A DNA stretch of 64,000 nt from assembly GCF_009389715.1 (NCBI RefSeq), contig NW_024068191.1, positions 145,218 to 209,217 of the forward strand. Direction: 5' to 3'. Source of the DNA: Phoenix dactylifera. Its lineage: Eukaryota; Streptophyta; Magnoliopsida; Arecales; Arecaceae. The notes beneath the pieces were generated by a model. It saw only the letters and a list, made by a program, of their open reading frames with translations, was not told the DNA's origin and did no database searches. Shown in pieces: positions 52,304-63,516 of the stretch (the first letter of the stretch is position 1; each line of letters opens with the position of its first letter). A program made the translations under genes and the position numbers.

Positions 52304-53508
52304 CTTTTTTTTGAGTAAAAAAATTTGTTCATAAATTGACCATAACATCATGGAAAAGTGATTATCTACAAATCTATAAGCCCGTGGGAGGAACTCAGCC
52401 TACAGCGACCGTAAAGTGAATTTAGAGTGTACACATTTTGTATGTAACTTGGTACTTTTAAAACTGAAGTATTCGTTGCCTTGTCAAGCAAAGGGAAACT
52501 TTTTATCATTGAGAATTTTAGAAAGAAATGATTTGGGGTTTATTCCAATATATGGTCATGTCCTTCTGCCTAGCAATCAGAACTTCAGGTTTCTAAGTAT
52601 TGTATAAGGCATGTTAATGGGATTGGCTAGCTAGTAGTTCCTCTTTCTTAAATTCTTTTTGAGATAAAGAGAATGGCCCACTTACACTATAAATATTACA
52701 TAAGTCCAAGCGCTTGAATCCTTGAGTTTTTGGTCTACTTGTGTCATATGGAGAGTGCTTTTGATAAATTCTTAGTAAAGATTGTTGGAGAAACTCATTC
52801 TTCTAGTTATGAAATTTGGAAAGTGTTGGAGGATTATACCTAGAAATTATTATATTGTTGTTTTTATAATTTTAGAAAAAATAAAACAAACAAACTTCTG
52901 AAAAAAAAGTAGAAGATTGAAAAGATCTTACCTATATCAAGGTGTGTGAAGTATATTTCTTAAAGAATGTGATTCGTCCTCTACATGTGGGTGTACGGCA
53001 ATTTTGTTTTTAAGGTACAACAACTCAACTCAGCTCCATTATCCTCTAACAAGCAAGAAAGATTCCTTTAGCTGCCTAGAAAAGAAAGAAAAAGTGAAAA
53101 AAGAAAGATGGAAAAGAAGAGAGTACGCAATGAAAGTAGAGTTTCTATCTCAGAAATAGTCTCAAAACAGAGAAAAGAGTGGCATTTTTAGGTATATTCG
53201 ACGGAGTCTATTTATAGATTCTATACCGAAGAGACACAATGGTTCCGAAATTACGTGATGTTTCCGAAACATTGTTTCTCTTTGGAAAAAGCCAATATTA
53301 ATCTCTTTCGAAAAGTTATAACTCTTCTGAAAGAGGCATCTAACAAAAAAATATTTTAAAGTATTTAAACCGACTAAAATTTAGAAGATAAAATTACATT
53401 ATTTTTTTAAAACAATAAATCTTCTTTAAATTAGAACTCCAGCAAAAAGGAGTGGTAATTGGGATGGCCAGTTTATGTGCAGTAACATGTTTGTTTTGTG
53501 GCTGCAAA
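52304..53508. other. Intergenic DNA, nothing recognised
   Basis: AT-rich. The 63-codon frame at 52416-52607 has no known domain. Confidence 0.45.
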
Positions 53509-53658
53509 GAAATAACAAGTTTTTTTTTTTTTTGCTAATACGGGTGGATTATACCTGATGGGTACGGATACACCCAATAAAGTCAAAAAATAGGATATCT
53601 CGGAGTGCCAAAGGCAGCTCCCCATCTCCAGTCCACAAGGTGCCTTCGAAATAACAGG
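53509..53658 (-). mobile_element. 5'-truncated LINE tail with 11-bp target duplication
   Basis: GAAATAACARG occurs at 53509-53519 and 53648-53658. The 128-bp insertion starts with a poly-T and on the minus strand reads the same LINE end as elsewhere: GAGCTGCC..., CTTTATTGGGTGTATCCG, then the tail. Confidence 0.8.
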
Positions 53659-54062
53659 TTTTAACGATCATCTTGAGTTTGAAGTGGATATACTAAACTC
53701 CGTGCTCTTTTTGCTTAAGAATAGGACTTCTTGATACTTGGATGTTGTCAAGTTAAAAATTAAGTTTTTTTTTATTTGGTTAATATTGGTTGATATGTTG
53801 TTGCTACTTCCATCTATTTTCCTTTTTCTTTGCTTTTTTCTTCTTTTTTTCTTTTTGTCTTTGTTCCTGTATTTTGGACATTTGTGTTGTTTTGCTGGTA
53901 TACTTTTATTTTTTAATAAAAAGAATAAATATTTTTTTAATATAAATATTTGGATCGAGTGGAGAGGTATAATATAATTAAGTTGCTTTGTTATGATTTG
54001 AATGTCATATGCTCAAAATATGGAAATAAATTTTTTACATGAGGGAGCGAGGCTACTTACAT
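53659..54062. other. T-rich intergenic DNA
   Basis: Pyrimidine-rich stretch (53765-53860) giving a spurious hydrophobic frame. No gene. Confidence 0.5.
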
Positions 54063-54079
54063 TTAGGCCCTGTTTGGGA

Positions 54080-54154
54080 GAGCTGTTGGTAGTAGAGCTG
54101 TTGGAAGTAGAGCTGTTGGAAGTAGAGCTATCTGAAGTAGAGCTGTTATAAAAA
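54080..54154 (+). repeat. Five 15-bp subterminal repeats
   Basis: Units of GAGCTGTTGGAAGTA with small changes at 54080, 54095, 54110, 54125 and 54140. Repeats near element ends are often transposase-binding sites; that role is inferred. Confidence 0.85.
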
Positions 54155-54399
54155 GCTGTTTGCTGTTTGGTAACTACATTCGTAAAGTGCTGTGGTACTT
54201 TGTTTTGTGTTTGGTAAACAAACTGAGAAAGTACTTTTGTATGACAAAATTACCATAAAGGACATTGCATAGTATTATACAACATAACATAATAAAACAT
54301 AACATAAATTAATACATAAATATACGATATAGTATAATATTATTGTAATATAAAATAATATTATGTTAATATAGCATAATAGTAATATAATTATTAGAG

Positions 54400-55110
54400 T
54401 AAATTAATATTTGGTAATATAACATAATATTAAATTATTTAACATAACATATTAATGTATTATGATATAATGTAATATATATTATATTTATAGTATAATA
54501 CAATAATAAAAGTATAAATTATTATAATTATTAGTATAAATTAATTTCTCATAATATAACATAATATTAAATTATTTAAAATAACATATTAATGTATTAT
54601 AATGTAATGTAATATAATACAATATTTATAGTATAATACAATAATAAAGGTATAAAATATTATAATTATTATTATAAATTAATTTTCCATAATATAACAT
54701 AATATTAAATTATTTAAAATAACATATTAATGTATTATAATGTAATGTAATATAATATAATATTTATAGTATAATACAATAATAAAGGTATAAAATATTA
54801 TAATTATTAGTATAAATTAATTTTCTATAATATAACATAATATTAAATTATTTAACATAACATATTAATGTATTATGATATAATATAATATGATATTATA
54901 TTTATAGTATAATACAAAAATAAAGGTATAAAATATTATAATTATTAGTATAAATTAATTTTCCATAATATAACATAATATTAAATTATTTAATATAACA
55001 TATTAATGTATTATGATATAATATAATATGATATTATATTTATAGTATAATAAAAAATAAAGGTATAAAATATTATAATTATTAGTATAAAATAATTTTC
55101 CATAATAATT
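54400..55110. repeat. 138-bp AT-rich tandem array, about 5 copies
   Basis: The landmark TATAAATTAATTT recurs at about 54538, 54676, 54814 and 54952, and in altered form at 55089, giving spacings of 138, 138, 138 and 137 bp. Each unit holds ATAATATAACATAATATTAA and ATTTATAGTATAATACAA. The copies are very similar, so the array expanded recently relative to the element. Confidence 0.85.
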
Positions 55111-55615
55111 TCCCATAAAATAATTTTCTGCGGTCCAGGGGCTCTTCTTCGTGGTCCACGCTCGAGGAGAACCTCAGCGCGGGCCGCGAGGTTGATGATA
55201 AAAAAAAAAACAATAGATTGATTTTGGAAGGTATGGAAAAGGATTAAAAAATTTTTCTTCTAAAATATGGTTCAAGAGATGCATACAAAAATTGAAAAGA
55301 AAAATACCTTTTCTTACGGAAGGGAGTCTGACGGCTAGGGTTCTTGGCTACAGCAGATTTTTAGGTTTATAAAGGGACAAACTATGTAATTATGTTATTT
55401 TAATATGGGTATTTTTGTCAAAAATACAGCTTTCCGAAAAAGCTGAAACAGCTTACTTCCAAAAGCTTCAAATTGGAGCTTCCTCCTAAAAGCTGTTTTC
55501 AGCTTCCCGCAAAAGCTGAAACAGCTTTTTGAAAAATTTACCAAACACAGTTTTTCATCTAAAAGTACTTTTGGAGGGCCAGAAAGCTCCAAAAGCTCCC
55601 CCAAACAGGGCCTTA

Positions 55616-56089
55616 ATCTTTTTTGGATGCCACCATAGCAGCAACCTTGTGCATGGGAATAAACTTTACACATTTTGGATTGGATCTCTCTCATTCTCTG
55701 AATAAAATGACATCAAGCAAACCTAAACAATACGGCAAGCTGCTATTTGGAAAATATGAGGGAGTCCCACCTTAGACTTTCTCATTCTCACGTACAAACT
55801 TTTTTTTAAATAATGTCATTTAGCATGTCTTATGAAAAAATGGCATGACTTTCTAGAAAAGCAAATAAGGAATCGCTGTGCCCAAATCACTTGAATTTTG
55901 TTTGACTGGACGAGACACATTAAGGTTAGGCGTGGTTGAGAGCTGATGTTCGAGGTCCAAAATTATTAACCCTCTCCTTGATAGCCTGTACTCGAACAGG
56001 GTTATCACTTCAATACATCTTCATGGATTCATATAGCTATCATCTGTACAAGTAATAATTACTAACGATACTAGGCAAATCTATAGAGA
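55616..56089. other. Intergenic DNA, nothing recognised
   Basis: No coding region or element beyond the two flanking mobile elements. Confidence 0.45.
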
Positions 56090-56507
56090 TTTTTGATATT
56101 TCTGTCCCTGGAGCGGAGCTGAGGATAGCTTGGACTAATTCGTGTTAAGCCCGGCGTGTATTGCGGGCCAACACAGTCCTGCTATAAGATGACTCAACTA
56201 CGATGATCAGCTGGATCTAGAGATGCACCGATGGCATGGATGGCTGTCATCCAGTGCTCCGGAATATTTGGGGCATGGCAAGTGGAGACATTGCCTTTTA
56301 GGCCAAGCATGTCTATAGAGAGGCTAATGGAGTTGCGGATTAGGTGGCATCGTTTGTAGCAAGTCACCCTGGGCGAGTTCTCTGGATTGGCGAGAGGGAG
56401 TTGCCTAAAGCGCTCCGAGACTTGCTAATTTTGGACTTTGTTTGGATGTATTCATTCTAGACTTGTATGAGTCATCTGTTGTAGCAAAAAAAAAAAAAAA
56501 AAAAAAT
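56090..56507 (+). mobile_element. 5'-truncated L1-type LINE, RNase H C-terminus, 22-A tail
   Basis: Plus-strand translation gives VYREANGVAD, a stop (TAG where Trp is expected), then VASFVASHPGRVLWIGER and LPKALRDLLILDFVW before the end. It finishes in 22 A residues (56486-56507). This is the C-terminal RNase H region and 3' end of a plant L1 LINE and the best preserved of the family in this window. The 5' border is approximate and I could not define a target duplication. Confidence 0.8.
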
Positions 56508-57424
56508 CCTTGTCATGAAACTAGGTTAAGCCCTAACGGTCTGCATTAGGGATTGCGGATGACATGCTTGGTGAGACCATTCCTCTACTATGAATGGTAG
56601 GAAATTCCTTAAACCTAGGCACACAAGGATATGACTGAGTGGACATGAATTTAAACCTAGATATCGTCTAATTGGGCTAGTGTCAAGAAGTTCAATAATG
56701 TTAATGAATGATAAGTTGCAGTTCATTATATAACAGCTCCTCTTGTCCTATCAAATGGTCCACAACTTGAGCTGTCGAAGTGCCACTAAATTGTTTTCTT
56801 GCATGCCTGGTACGTTCATGAATCGGAGTACCAAGGGAGAAACCTATAATACCCTAGCATGACAATAGCTTAATCCAAATTAATCTGGGTCGAACATCCA
56901 AGTTCACTTATAAACAATTTAGCAAAGCGAATCAATGTATAGGGCAACTAATTTTCTTATATATTTTTTCATTTTTTCTTTTGATTATCAAAGTTATATA
57001 TTATATATATTAAGATGAAATAATCAGTGGTTACCCCACTCATTTTTCAAAAAAAGCTCATCAAGTTTTTCCTTTCGTCGTTTTGCTTCACATAATAATA
57101 TCAGTACATCCATTTGTTGAAAAAAATGTTGATGTCATTGAGGTTAGAACTTGGAAACTCTTCCCAGTGCCCGCCCGTATCGAGGAGAGAACTGTGATTT
57201 TAGCATATGCTTCTAGCAAGAATTTGTCATATCTGAAATGATAGCATGCGAAGGTTCGTCGATTTGCCATTCTATCCAAAGGTTAACATGAGGAAGTTGT
57301 GAAATGGCTGAGGCTTAGACGTATATCCATAATCCATTGGATAGATCCAGCAGAAAATTGAAACACAAGTCTTATTTGGAGCATAGCGAACATCTATGAT
57401 GTTTTGCTTTTTGACCTTTTTTTT
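56508..57424. other. Intergenic DNA, nothing recognised
   Basis: AT-rich with short minus-strand frames (56526-56726, 57088-57279) that match nothing I know. Confidence 0.45.
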
Positions 57425-57490
57425 TTGTGCTGTATCCGTACACGTTATGTATGATACTATCGTTTTTAGCAAAAATAAATAAATAAATAA
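57425..57490 (+). mobile_element. Short LINE tail fragment
   Basis: CTGTATCCGTACACGTTATG, a TATGATACTATC stretch and TTTTTAGC run into (AAAT)n, matching the 3' end of the LINE family seen at 28.8, 49.2, 51.3 and 53.5 kb. Confidence 0.5.
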
Positions 57491-58544
57491 TCACGGCCAT
57501 AATGCTAATCAGATGTTATCTTTGAAGACGCACAATATTTTCTTTTCTCGGCCATGCAGAGTTTGTTCCTCTAGTTATTTCAAAACTGATATTAGACATC
57601 GTATACGAAGCAGCCACATACTCCTACTCCCTGCATCTTTCCTCCCATCTACTCCAAGCGGGATCCTACTCCATCACTACTCCTTTCTCACCCACCTCTT
57701 TGATTCAAACTTTAGCGAAAATCTATGCATTGATTGAAGGTTGAACAATTTTACAAAATGTGCTCAGTCCACCACTCTCATGCTGATTGATGCCATATGT
57801 TGGACCTGCTAGAAGGAGTAGAACTCCAGATTTTTTTCTAAATAAAAAATCTTCAATTGCCTCAATTGCGACTTAGATATTCCAATAACTAGCCAGGGCT
57901 ATGCGATCTTAATATGCAGATGGAGCTGGAAAGAGTTTGGTCTAAAATAAAGAATATTGTTTTTAAGATTGTGGATGGCTAATGAAGTTGAATAGAGCAG
58001 TGGACGAATTTTAGATTAGTTGGATTTCTATACTTATTTTTTTTTGTAGAATATCCTCATTTCAGATTGCTTAAACAAAAAATTCCATTTTTTCTTGTGA
58101 GCATGGTTCAGCCTTGATTGCATATGATGAAAGTTCCAGCTAGCTGTATCTTATATAAGATATCCTTTTAGAAGTTAAATATGATTAATTGGAGCATATT
58201 ACATTCTGGTTACTATTCAACCGTCAAATTTTAACTTTACAACTTCAGAATTTTTAGCTTAATCACTTTTTACTCTTTTTTTTATTGTATGTAGCCTTTT
58301 TATGATGTACATCTCTTGTTCTCAATAAAATTTGGGTGGCTTTTTTTTGGGCCTCACGTATTATCAAAAAAAAAACTTGGGCCGAGACCGTAACCAAGGA
58401 GAACACCACCTTGTTCGACATCACACCCGAGGAAAATAGTTGATGCGCCTACTGATGCATGGGTGCGTTGGACAGTAATGATGATGCCTGAGAACTCCTG
58501 CCTAAGATGTTGGCACGTGAAATGAGAGTTTTGGCGTTTTACAA
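57491..58544. other. Intergenic DNA, nothing recognised
   Basis: No gene. The phrase CAATAAAATTTGGGTGGC followed by T runs near 58320-58350 resembles the 3' end of another retroelement, not defined further. Confidence 0.4.
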
Positions 58545-58960
58545 CATAATTCCATCGTGAATCGCGTCAAGCCCTCATGCCGAGATTCCTTTATGTAACG
58601 ATACTGGTCCATGTGTGCCTCGAATTTCCACTCGAACGCCATCTTTTAGAGATTTCTAAGAACATCTGCCGACGGTTCTCAGATTCTTATTAGTAGCTTG
58701 GTCTGATTCCAATGGATGAACAAAAATCCTTTAAAACGCGCATTAGAAAAATCATAATTCCATCGTGAATCGCGTCAAGCCCTCATGCCGAGATTCCTTT
58801 ATGTAACGATACTGGTCCATGTGTGCCTCGAATTTCCACTCGAACGCCATCTTTTAGAGATTTTTAAGAACATCTGCCGACGGTTCTCAGACTCTTATTA
58901 GTAGCTTGGTCTGATTCCAATGGATGAACAAAAGTCCTTTAAAACGCGCATTAGAAAAAT
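58545..58960. repeat. 208-bp tandem duplication, nearly identical copies
   Basis: 58545-58752 and 58753-58960 both start CATAATTCCATCGTGAATCG and end CGCGCATTAGAAAAAT. I count about three substitutions, so the duplication is recent. The unit contains several CG-rich motifs and no open frame of note. Confidence 0.95.
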
Positions 58961-59163
58961 TCGTACGAGCCAGCTTTAATTTTTGTCCATTTATCTTATA
59001 ACTTTAAAAACATAAAAAAAAAAATGGGAAAACGCGTGTGAAGAGTTGAGGCTGTCTGCCTGCCCCCATCGTTTCTACCTCGTCGAGTCTCTCTTCATCC
59101 GTCCGTAAGACTTTTTCTCCTCCATCTGTCTGTAAAGTTTTTGATTCGAATGGGAATGAAAAC

Positions 59164-59477
59164 TGTGAGAACCCATGCAAGCGTGTATTTAGTCCCACAT
59201 CGGTTATTCGCTGGATAGATCTTGGATACTTATACAAGATCAAGGAACCCAAATAATACCTTCCAGCTAGCCATTTTGGGTGAAGTTCTGGATTGCTACA
59301 AATGGTATCAGAGCCGATCCGGCCCATAGCCTATGTAGTGCTGCAGTGTCCCCTAGTCTACATAGGCTATGGGCCAAGTCGGCTATGATACCATTTGTAA
59401 CAACCCATGACCTCACCCAAAATGGCTAGTCGGAAGGTATTATTTGAGTTCCTTGATCCTGTATAAGTACCCAAAAT
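59164..59477. mobile_element. Fold-back TRIM: two copies head to head
   Basis: Plus strand: a 137-bp LTR (59164-59300) of the same family as the 29.4-kb element, then primer-binding site TGGTATCAGAGC (59303-59314). After a 19-nt loop (59339-59357) the sequence returns in reverse: GCTATGATACCA (59382-59393, a one-base-altered reversed site) and an 82-bp reversed LTR piece (59396-59477). The arms, about 59219-59338 and 59358-59477, pair almost completely, including CGGCCCATAGCCTATGTAG with its reverse complement next to the loop. Normal elements have their LTRs in direct orientation, so this is an inverted duplication of the 5' end. Confidence 0.85.
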
Positions 59478-60776
59478 CGGAAGAAACAGGTTACATGATG
59501 CCTCAAAATTATTGAGACGAGAAAAGTACGAGGTGTTGCTGCACCTAGGGGCCGACGACAAATGGCTCCTGAAGCCCAAACCGGGGGAACCGCGAGGCCT
59601 CAAAACTATTCAGATAGCCGGCAGGACAACGGAGCTGTGAGAATGTGGCTCTGGTGGTACGTGCATTTCCCTCCACACCTGCCTATCATGGTAGGCAAAG
59701 ACGTGGCAATACCTTAACATCCATATATTTATTTTATGTTTCTTAAATCTTAATACATACCTACATACATACATGTATACATACAACCAGAAGAAATGGT
59801 TAAAATAAAGCGTTAGCAAGTCCTGCTTGCTGGATGGGGATGAAAGAGGCTTCGTTTACAAGCACAATTAAACGGAATTCAATCCAAAATTTTCAACATA
59901 ATTTCAAGAGTTATCCATTAGGATGGTTAAGTGGAATTCAATCTTGATTTTTCAAGATAATTTCAAGAGTCGTCCATTGCACTTTCACTGTCAGAATTAA
60001 CTGTAGGCACACCAATTAGAATCAGCTGAGTCAAATACCTGGGAAACACCTCTCAGGGTTCACTGTTAGTTTAATCTGGCATGCCCAAAATTTGCGACAT
60101 AATACGGTCATGCTACATAGAGATATGGCCTGCAAGAAGATGAAGCCCACAATCGTAATCAGCCCACAAATCCATCACAAATAAAGTATAGCACAATGAT
60201 CCAACTCCATCATCTATCAAACACATCCAGAGCGACTAAATCCAAATTTAAATACCAGAATCTATAAGCTAAAAAATTTTAAAAGTCATCGACTATAAAT
60301 TCATAGTCAATTAAAATACTATTTTTTTTTTTACAAAATCGCCAAGCTTACTAATGTGAACTCCAAGCCTGAACCATTTTTTATTCCTAGTAACTTTATT
60401 CATCTGAAAAAAGAAAAATAAAAAAAGATATAAACTATACAGCTCCGTAAGTAAATCTTTCACTATATTACCGAATCAAGTATAAGTTTTTACATGCATC
60501 AATAAATCATTTAAAGAAGACAACTATCATAAAAAAATAAATATTTTATAATAACAATATAATCATAAATTAATCATGCTATTGTACATGCATAATTCAT
60601 GCAAATTACATAAATATGGTTCCCAATGTATAACCAAAATCATATGTCATGTTAACTTTATAAATGCATAAATCATTTATCATTTTGCCGTATCATAATT
60701 TATATAATTTTCTTAGACTAAACACTAAAATCATCTTATACCTGTAACAAATATGCAATCAACATCATGCCAACTA
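59478..60776. other. Intergenic DNA
   Basis: Includes a two-copy, 59-bp direct repeat (GGAATTCAATC...TTTCAAGAG, at 59874 and 59933), CATA-type short repeats near 59755, and AT-rich DNA. No gene. Confidence 0.5.
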
Positions 60777-60925
60777 TTATAACCCGTTGGCAGGGTCGTA
60801 TGCTAAGCTACTACAATCCAATAGCGAGGGCCATATAGCAAGCTACTGTAACTCACTGGGGAGGACCGTACTTCAAACTATTGTAACCTACTGACGAGGG
60901 CCGTATGCCAAGCTACTATAACCCA
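60777..60925. repeat. 35-bp minisatellite, 4 copies
   Basis: Units resembling TGTAACCYACTGRCGAGG followed by RCCGTATGCCAAGCTAC. The AAGCTA landmark falls at 60805, 60840, 60875 (AAACTA) and 60910, an exact 35-bp period with 5-8 changes between units. Confidence 0.9.
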
Positions 60926-62160
60926 TCACTGGCCGCAGATTACAGATGGCAAAGTGCTCCGGTCTAGTGCAGTGGGTACAGAGCAGGTTGGAGGGATGGA
61001 GGGTGTCCTCTCTATCTATAATGAGAAGATTGACACTGGTCAGATCGGTGTTGGGGTCCATGCCTGTATATCTCATGAACTTTTCTCAGCCAGTAAGTAG
61101 TCCCATCACAGCGGGGAGGGAAGTAGAAGATAGACCTAGGCCTTACCTCAACTCCAGTGAGTGTTGGGGCAACAATTCCGGCGAGCACAGCGATCTTAGG
61201 CAGACGACGCTCAAGAAGAAAGAAGGGGAAAGGAGACGACAGTGGTAGGTGCTTGAAGGAATGTTGGGAGGGCCTTATATAAAGTGGACGCTAGGATTTT
61301 CAAGCCTTCGGCAAAGTCCGAGAAGAAGTCCTCTTCATGTTCGAGCAAGACTCTGCCCTGCTCGGAACCTTCAACAGGCCTTCAGATCGTTCCCAAGCCG
61401 GCCTAGTGGATCAGGCCTAGTTTGGGTTTATAGGCTGGGATTCACAATCTTCACAATATCTCCGTGCAATGAAGCAGAACCGCTGGATCAAAATATTAAA
61501 AAGGAGTAGAAATGCAGAATAACATGTCATGGCCTGCAGTCCGTGCAGAGACTCAGTACAGCTTCCCAATGGACAGGGAAGACTAGAAGATGCTTGAATC
61601 TTCCTAATGTTTATGACTAGCCCCGCATAATGCCATGCCTGCAAAGAATTGCTGTGATATCTCAGTTTGAGCACCTTCAGAGTTGCAATACGCGTGAAAA
61701 GAAAAACATCTAAACTGTGAAAAAGGATGGTTAAAAGCTATCACTATTGGAACTTCGATTAGACCGCAAATTTTCATCAGCCGTTTGAAAAAAATTACCA
61801 AATTTGTCTTAGAGAGTGGACTATCATCTAAAATTTCAAAATTTCATATTATACACTTTGTAATATTTCTAAGTTGCCTAGGTATTTTGATTATGCTTTA
61901 TCCACCCAAATACCCCACTTTATATTCCCCCACCTTCAGAAATCCATCCAATGAAACAGAGTTTGACAAGCACCTACCATTTATTGAGGTACAACAAATT
62001 CACAAAAAGAAAAAAGGAAGAGAGATACCAAACAACCTGGAAACCGGTAGTCACTTAAAACCCTTGCCCTATCATAAAATGTCTAACAAACAACCTCAAA
62101 TTCCCTAGAACATTACTCGAAGTACTATATGGACTAGAAATAAACCCCCAAAATACCACC
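60926..62160. other. Intergenic DNA, nothing firm
   Basis: Short frames on both strands (60946-61248, 61249-61509, 61604-61801) without recognised domains. Confidence 0.45.
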
Positions 62161-62179
62161 TTCACTGGAAGAGAACAAA

Positions 62180-62279
62180 CCTCAAAATAACGAACACAGT
62201 GGCATCAATTGTGTCGGCACCACGAGCCAAGTGTTGACCATCCAAAATGTGAAGAATCACGAAGCCAATCGTCTCTTGC
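62180..62279 (-). other. Possible internal exon, unrecognised gene
   Basis: On the minus strand, TATTCTTCTCAG at about 62280 is a good acceptor and GAG|GTTTGT at about 62179 a possible donor. The 100 bp between are open in a frame reading ETIGFVILHILDGQHLARG. It may belong to the same minus-strand gene as 63517-64000 or to a decayed gene. I recognise no domain, and the phase does not join cleanly with the candidate exon at 62.5-62.75 kb. Confidence 0.25.
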
Positions 62280-62324
62280 ACTGAGAAGAATACCAAATTA
62301 CTGAGTATAAATCTTAGCCATAGT

Positions 62325-62406
62325 GATGCAATTGTACAAGTAATTAGGCTAATATGATGTGTCTCGATGCAATTGTACAAATAATCAGGCTAATATGATA
62401 TGGGTC
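62325..62406. repeat. 41-bp tandem duplication
   Basis: GATGCAATTGTACAAGTAAT and the rest of a 41-bp unit occurs at 62325 and again at 62366 with a few substitutions. Confidence 0.85.
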
Positions 62407-62563
62407 TCCTGAAAGATGAAAGGTTGAATAAGATCATGTCAAGGATGTTCAAATATTTTACTTAGAATGTCCCTCAAAAATAAAATATTTTACTCAGAAA
62501 GTAAGCACCCCATTTGCAGTATTTCACACAATCCGAAAGTAGGACCATAATATTATCAATAGA

Positions 62564-62755
62564 GGTTAACCTTATCTGGCCAAGAATTCTCTTGATTTTT
62601 GATACAGAACGACTCTCCTGTGAAAGTTTTAAGAATTTGCAGTATCCAGCTTCACCATCATTTTGATTGCCCCCAATCATGGGATGGCGGATAACCTGTT
62701 GAACACACAAGGAATTAGGGCAGACAATACGATCTTTGCCAGTCAATTCAGCCTG
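62564..62755 (-). other. Possible internal exon, unrecognised gene
   Basis: Minus strand: acceptor GATGGCAG before 62755, a ~190-bp open stretch containing GKDRIVCPNSLCVQQVIRHP and SKIKRILGQI, then a possible donor ATAAG|GTTAAC near 62564. The residue mix looks protein-like, but I know no such family. This is a splice-site and composition argument only. Confidence 0.3.
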
Positions 62756-63516
62756 CCATCATTAGAATCAAACAGTATAAATAATATTGGTTACCCATAA
62801 CCAGTTTTAGTACAAAATCTTCATAAAATAATAATACCCCTGTATCATTTCCTATCTTCACTTCTGTTGTATTCTGCTACAATTTTCTTTACACGACTAT
62901 AATCTGGTCTGAGTGATCATGAAAGAAAACAACAAACACCAACAATTTCATCACACAATATTTTCCCCTGGTGATGAAAACTTGGATCAAGGTCCGTCAC
63001 TATGATACAAGTAACATGGAGCTCACTATAGTATAGCCCGAATATTGCAATTATTAGATATAAGATTCAATAGGCCTATTAAAGCTCAAATAAACTTCCT
63101 TTATAAAACACCTTGTTCTGAAAGCTCCTCTTAGGCATGTACATGTGCACAAGTATCGATTGCATTCTGAAGGCGACGACACATGATTGAGCCAACCAAC
63201 TTTGGCAGAATAGGCATACACAAATTGAGCTTTCATTTCATCACATGCATACTATACCTAGGACTCAGAATTACATCAGCAGGTCTTCATGGCACAATAA
63301 GAATGCAGCACCATTCTATACAAGATCTTTTATGCAGTACTTCCAATGAAGGATCATGTATAATTTTTTTCCATGATTTAACAAACATTTTGAGCCCAGT
63401 AAGACAGTTCAAATACTCTCTGCTCTGTAGAGAACAGGAAATTGCCTCGGAAGACTGGAGGAATTATATTTCCTTCTACCAAATGTTCAGCTTAACCTCT
63501 GCCCATTTGATGACAT

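Larger units (their letters stand above)
54063..55615. mobile_element. 1.55-kb MITE (PIF/Harbinger-like) with an internal satellite array
   Basis: TTA duplications (54063-54065, 55613-55615) flank an element whose ends are inverted repeats: GGCCCTGTTTGGGAGAGCT at the left and the reverse complement of AGCTCCCCCAAACAGGGCC at the right. A 3-bp TTA duplication with GGCCCTGTTTGG ends suits PIF/Harbinger (Tourist-like) elements. Inside are five 15-bp subterminal repeats (54080-54154), a 138-bp tandem array, a short GC-rich segment (about 55132-55195), and a right subterminal region rich in AGCTGTTTCAGCTT palindromes. No transposase. The hAT class is less likely because it makes 8-bp duplications. 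Confidence 0.85.
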
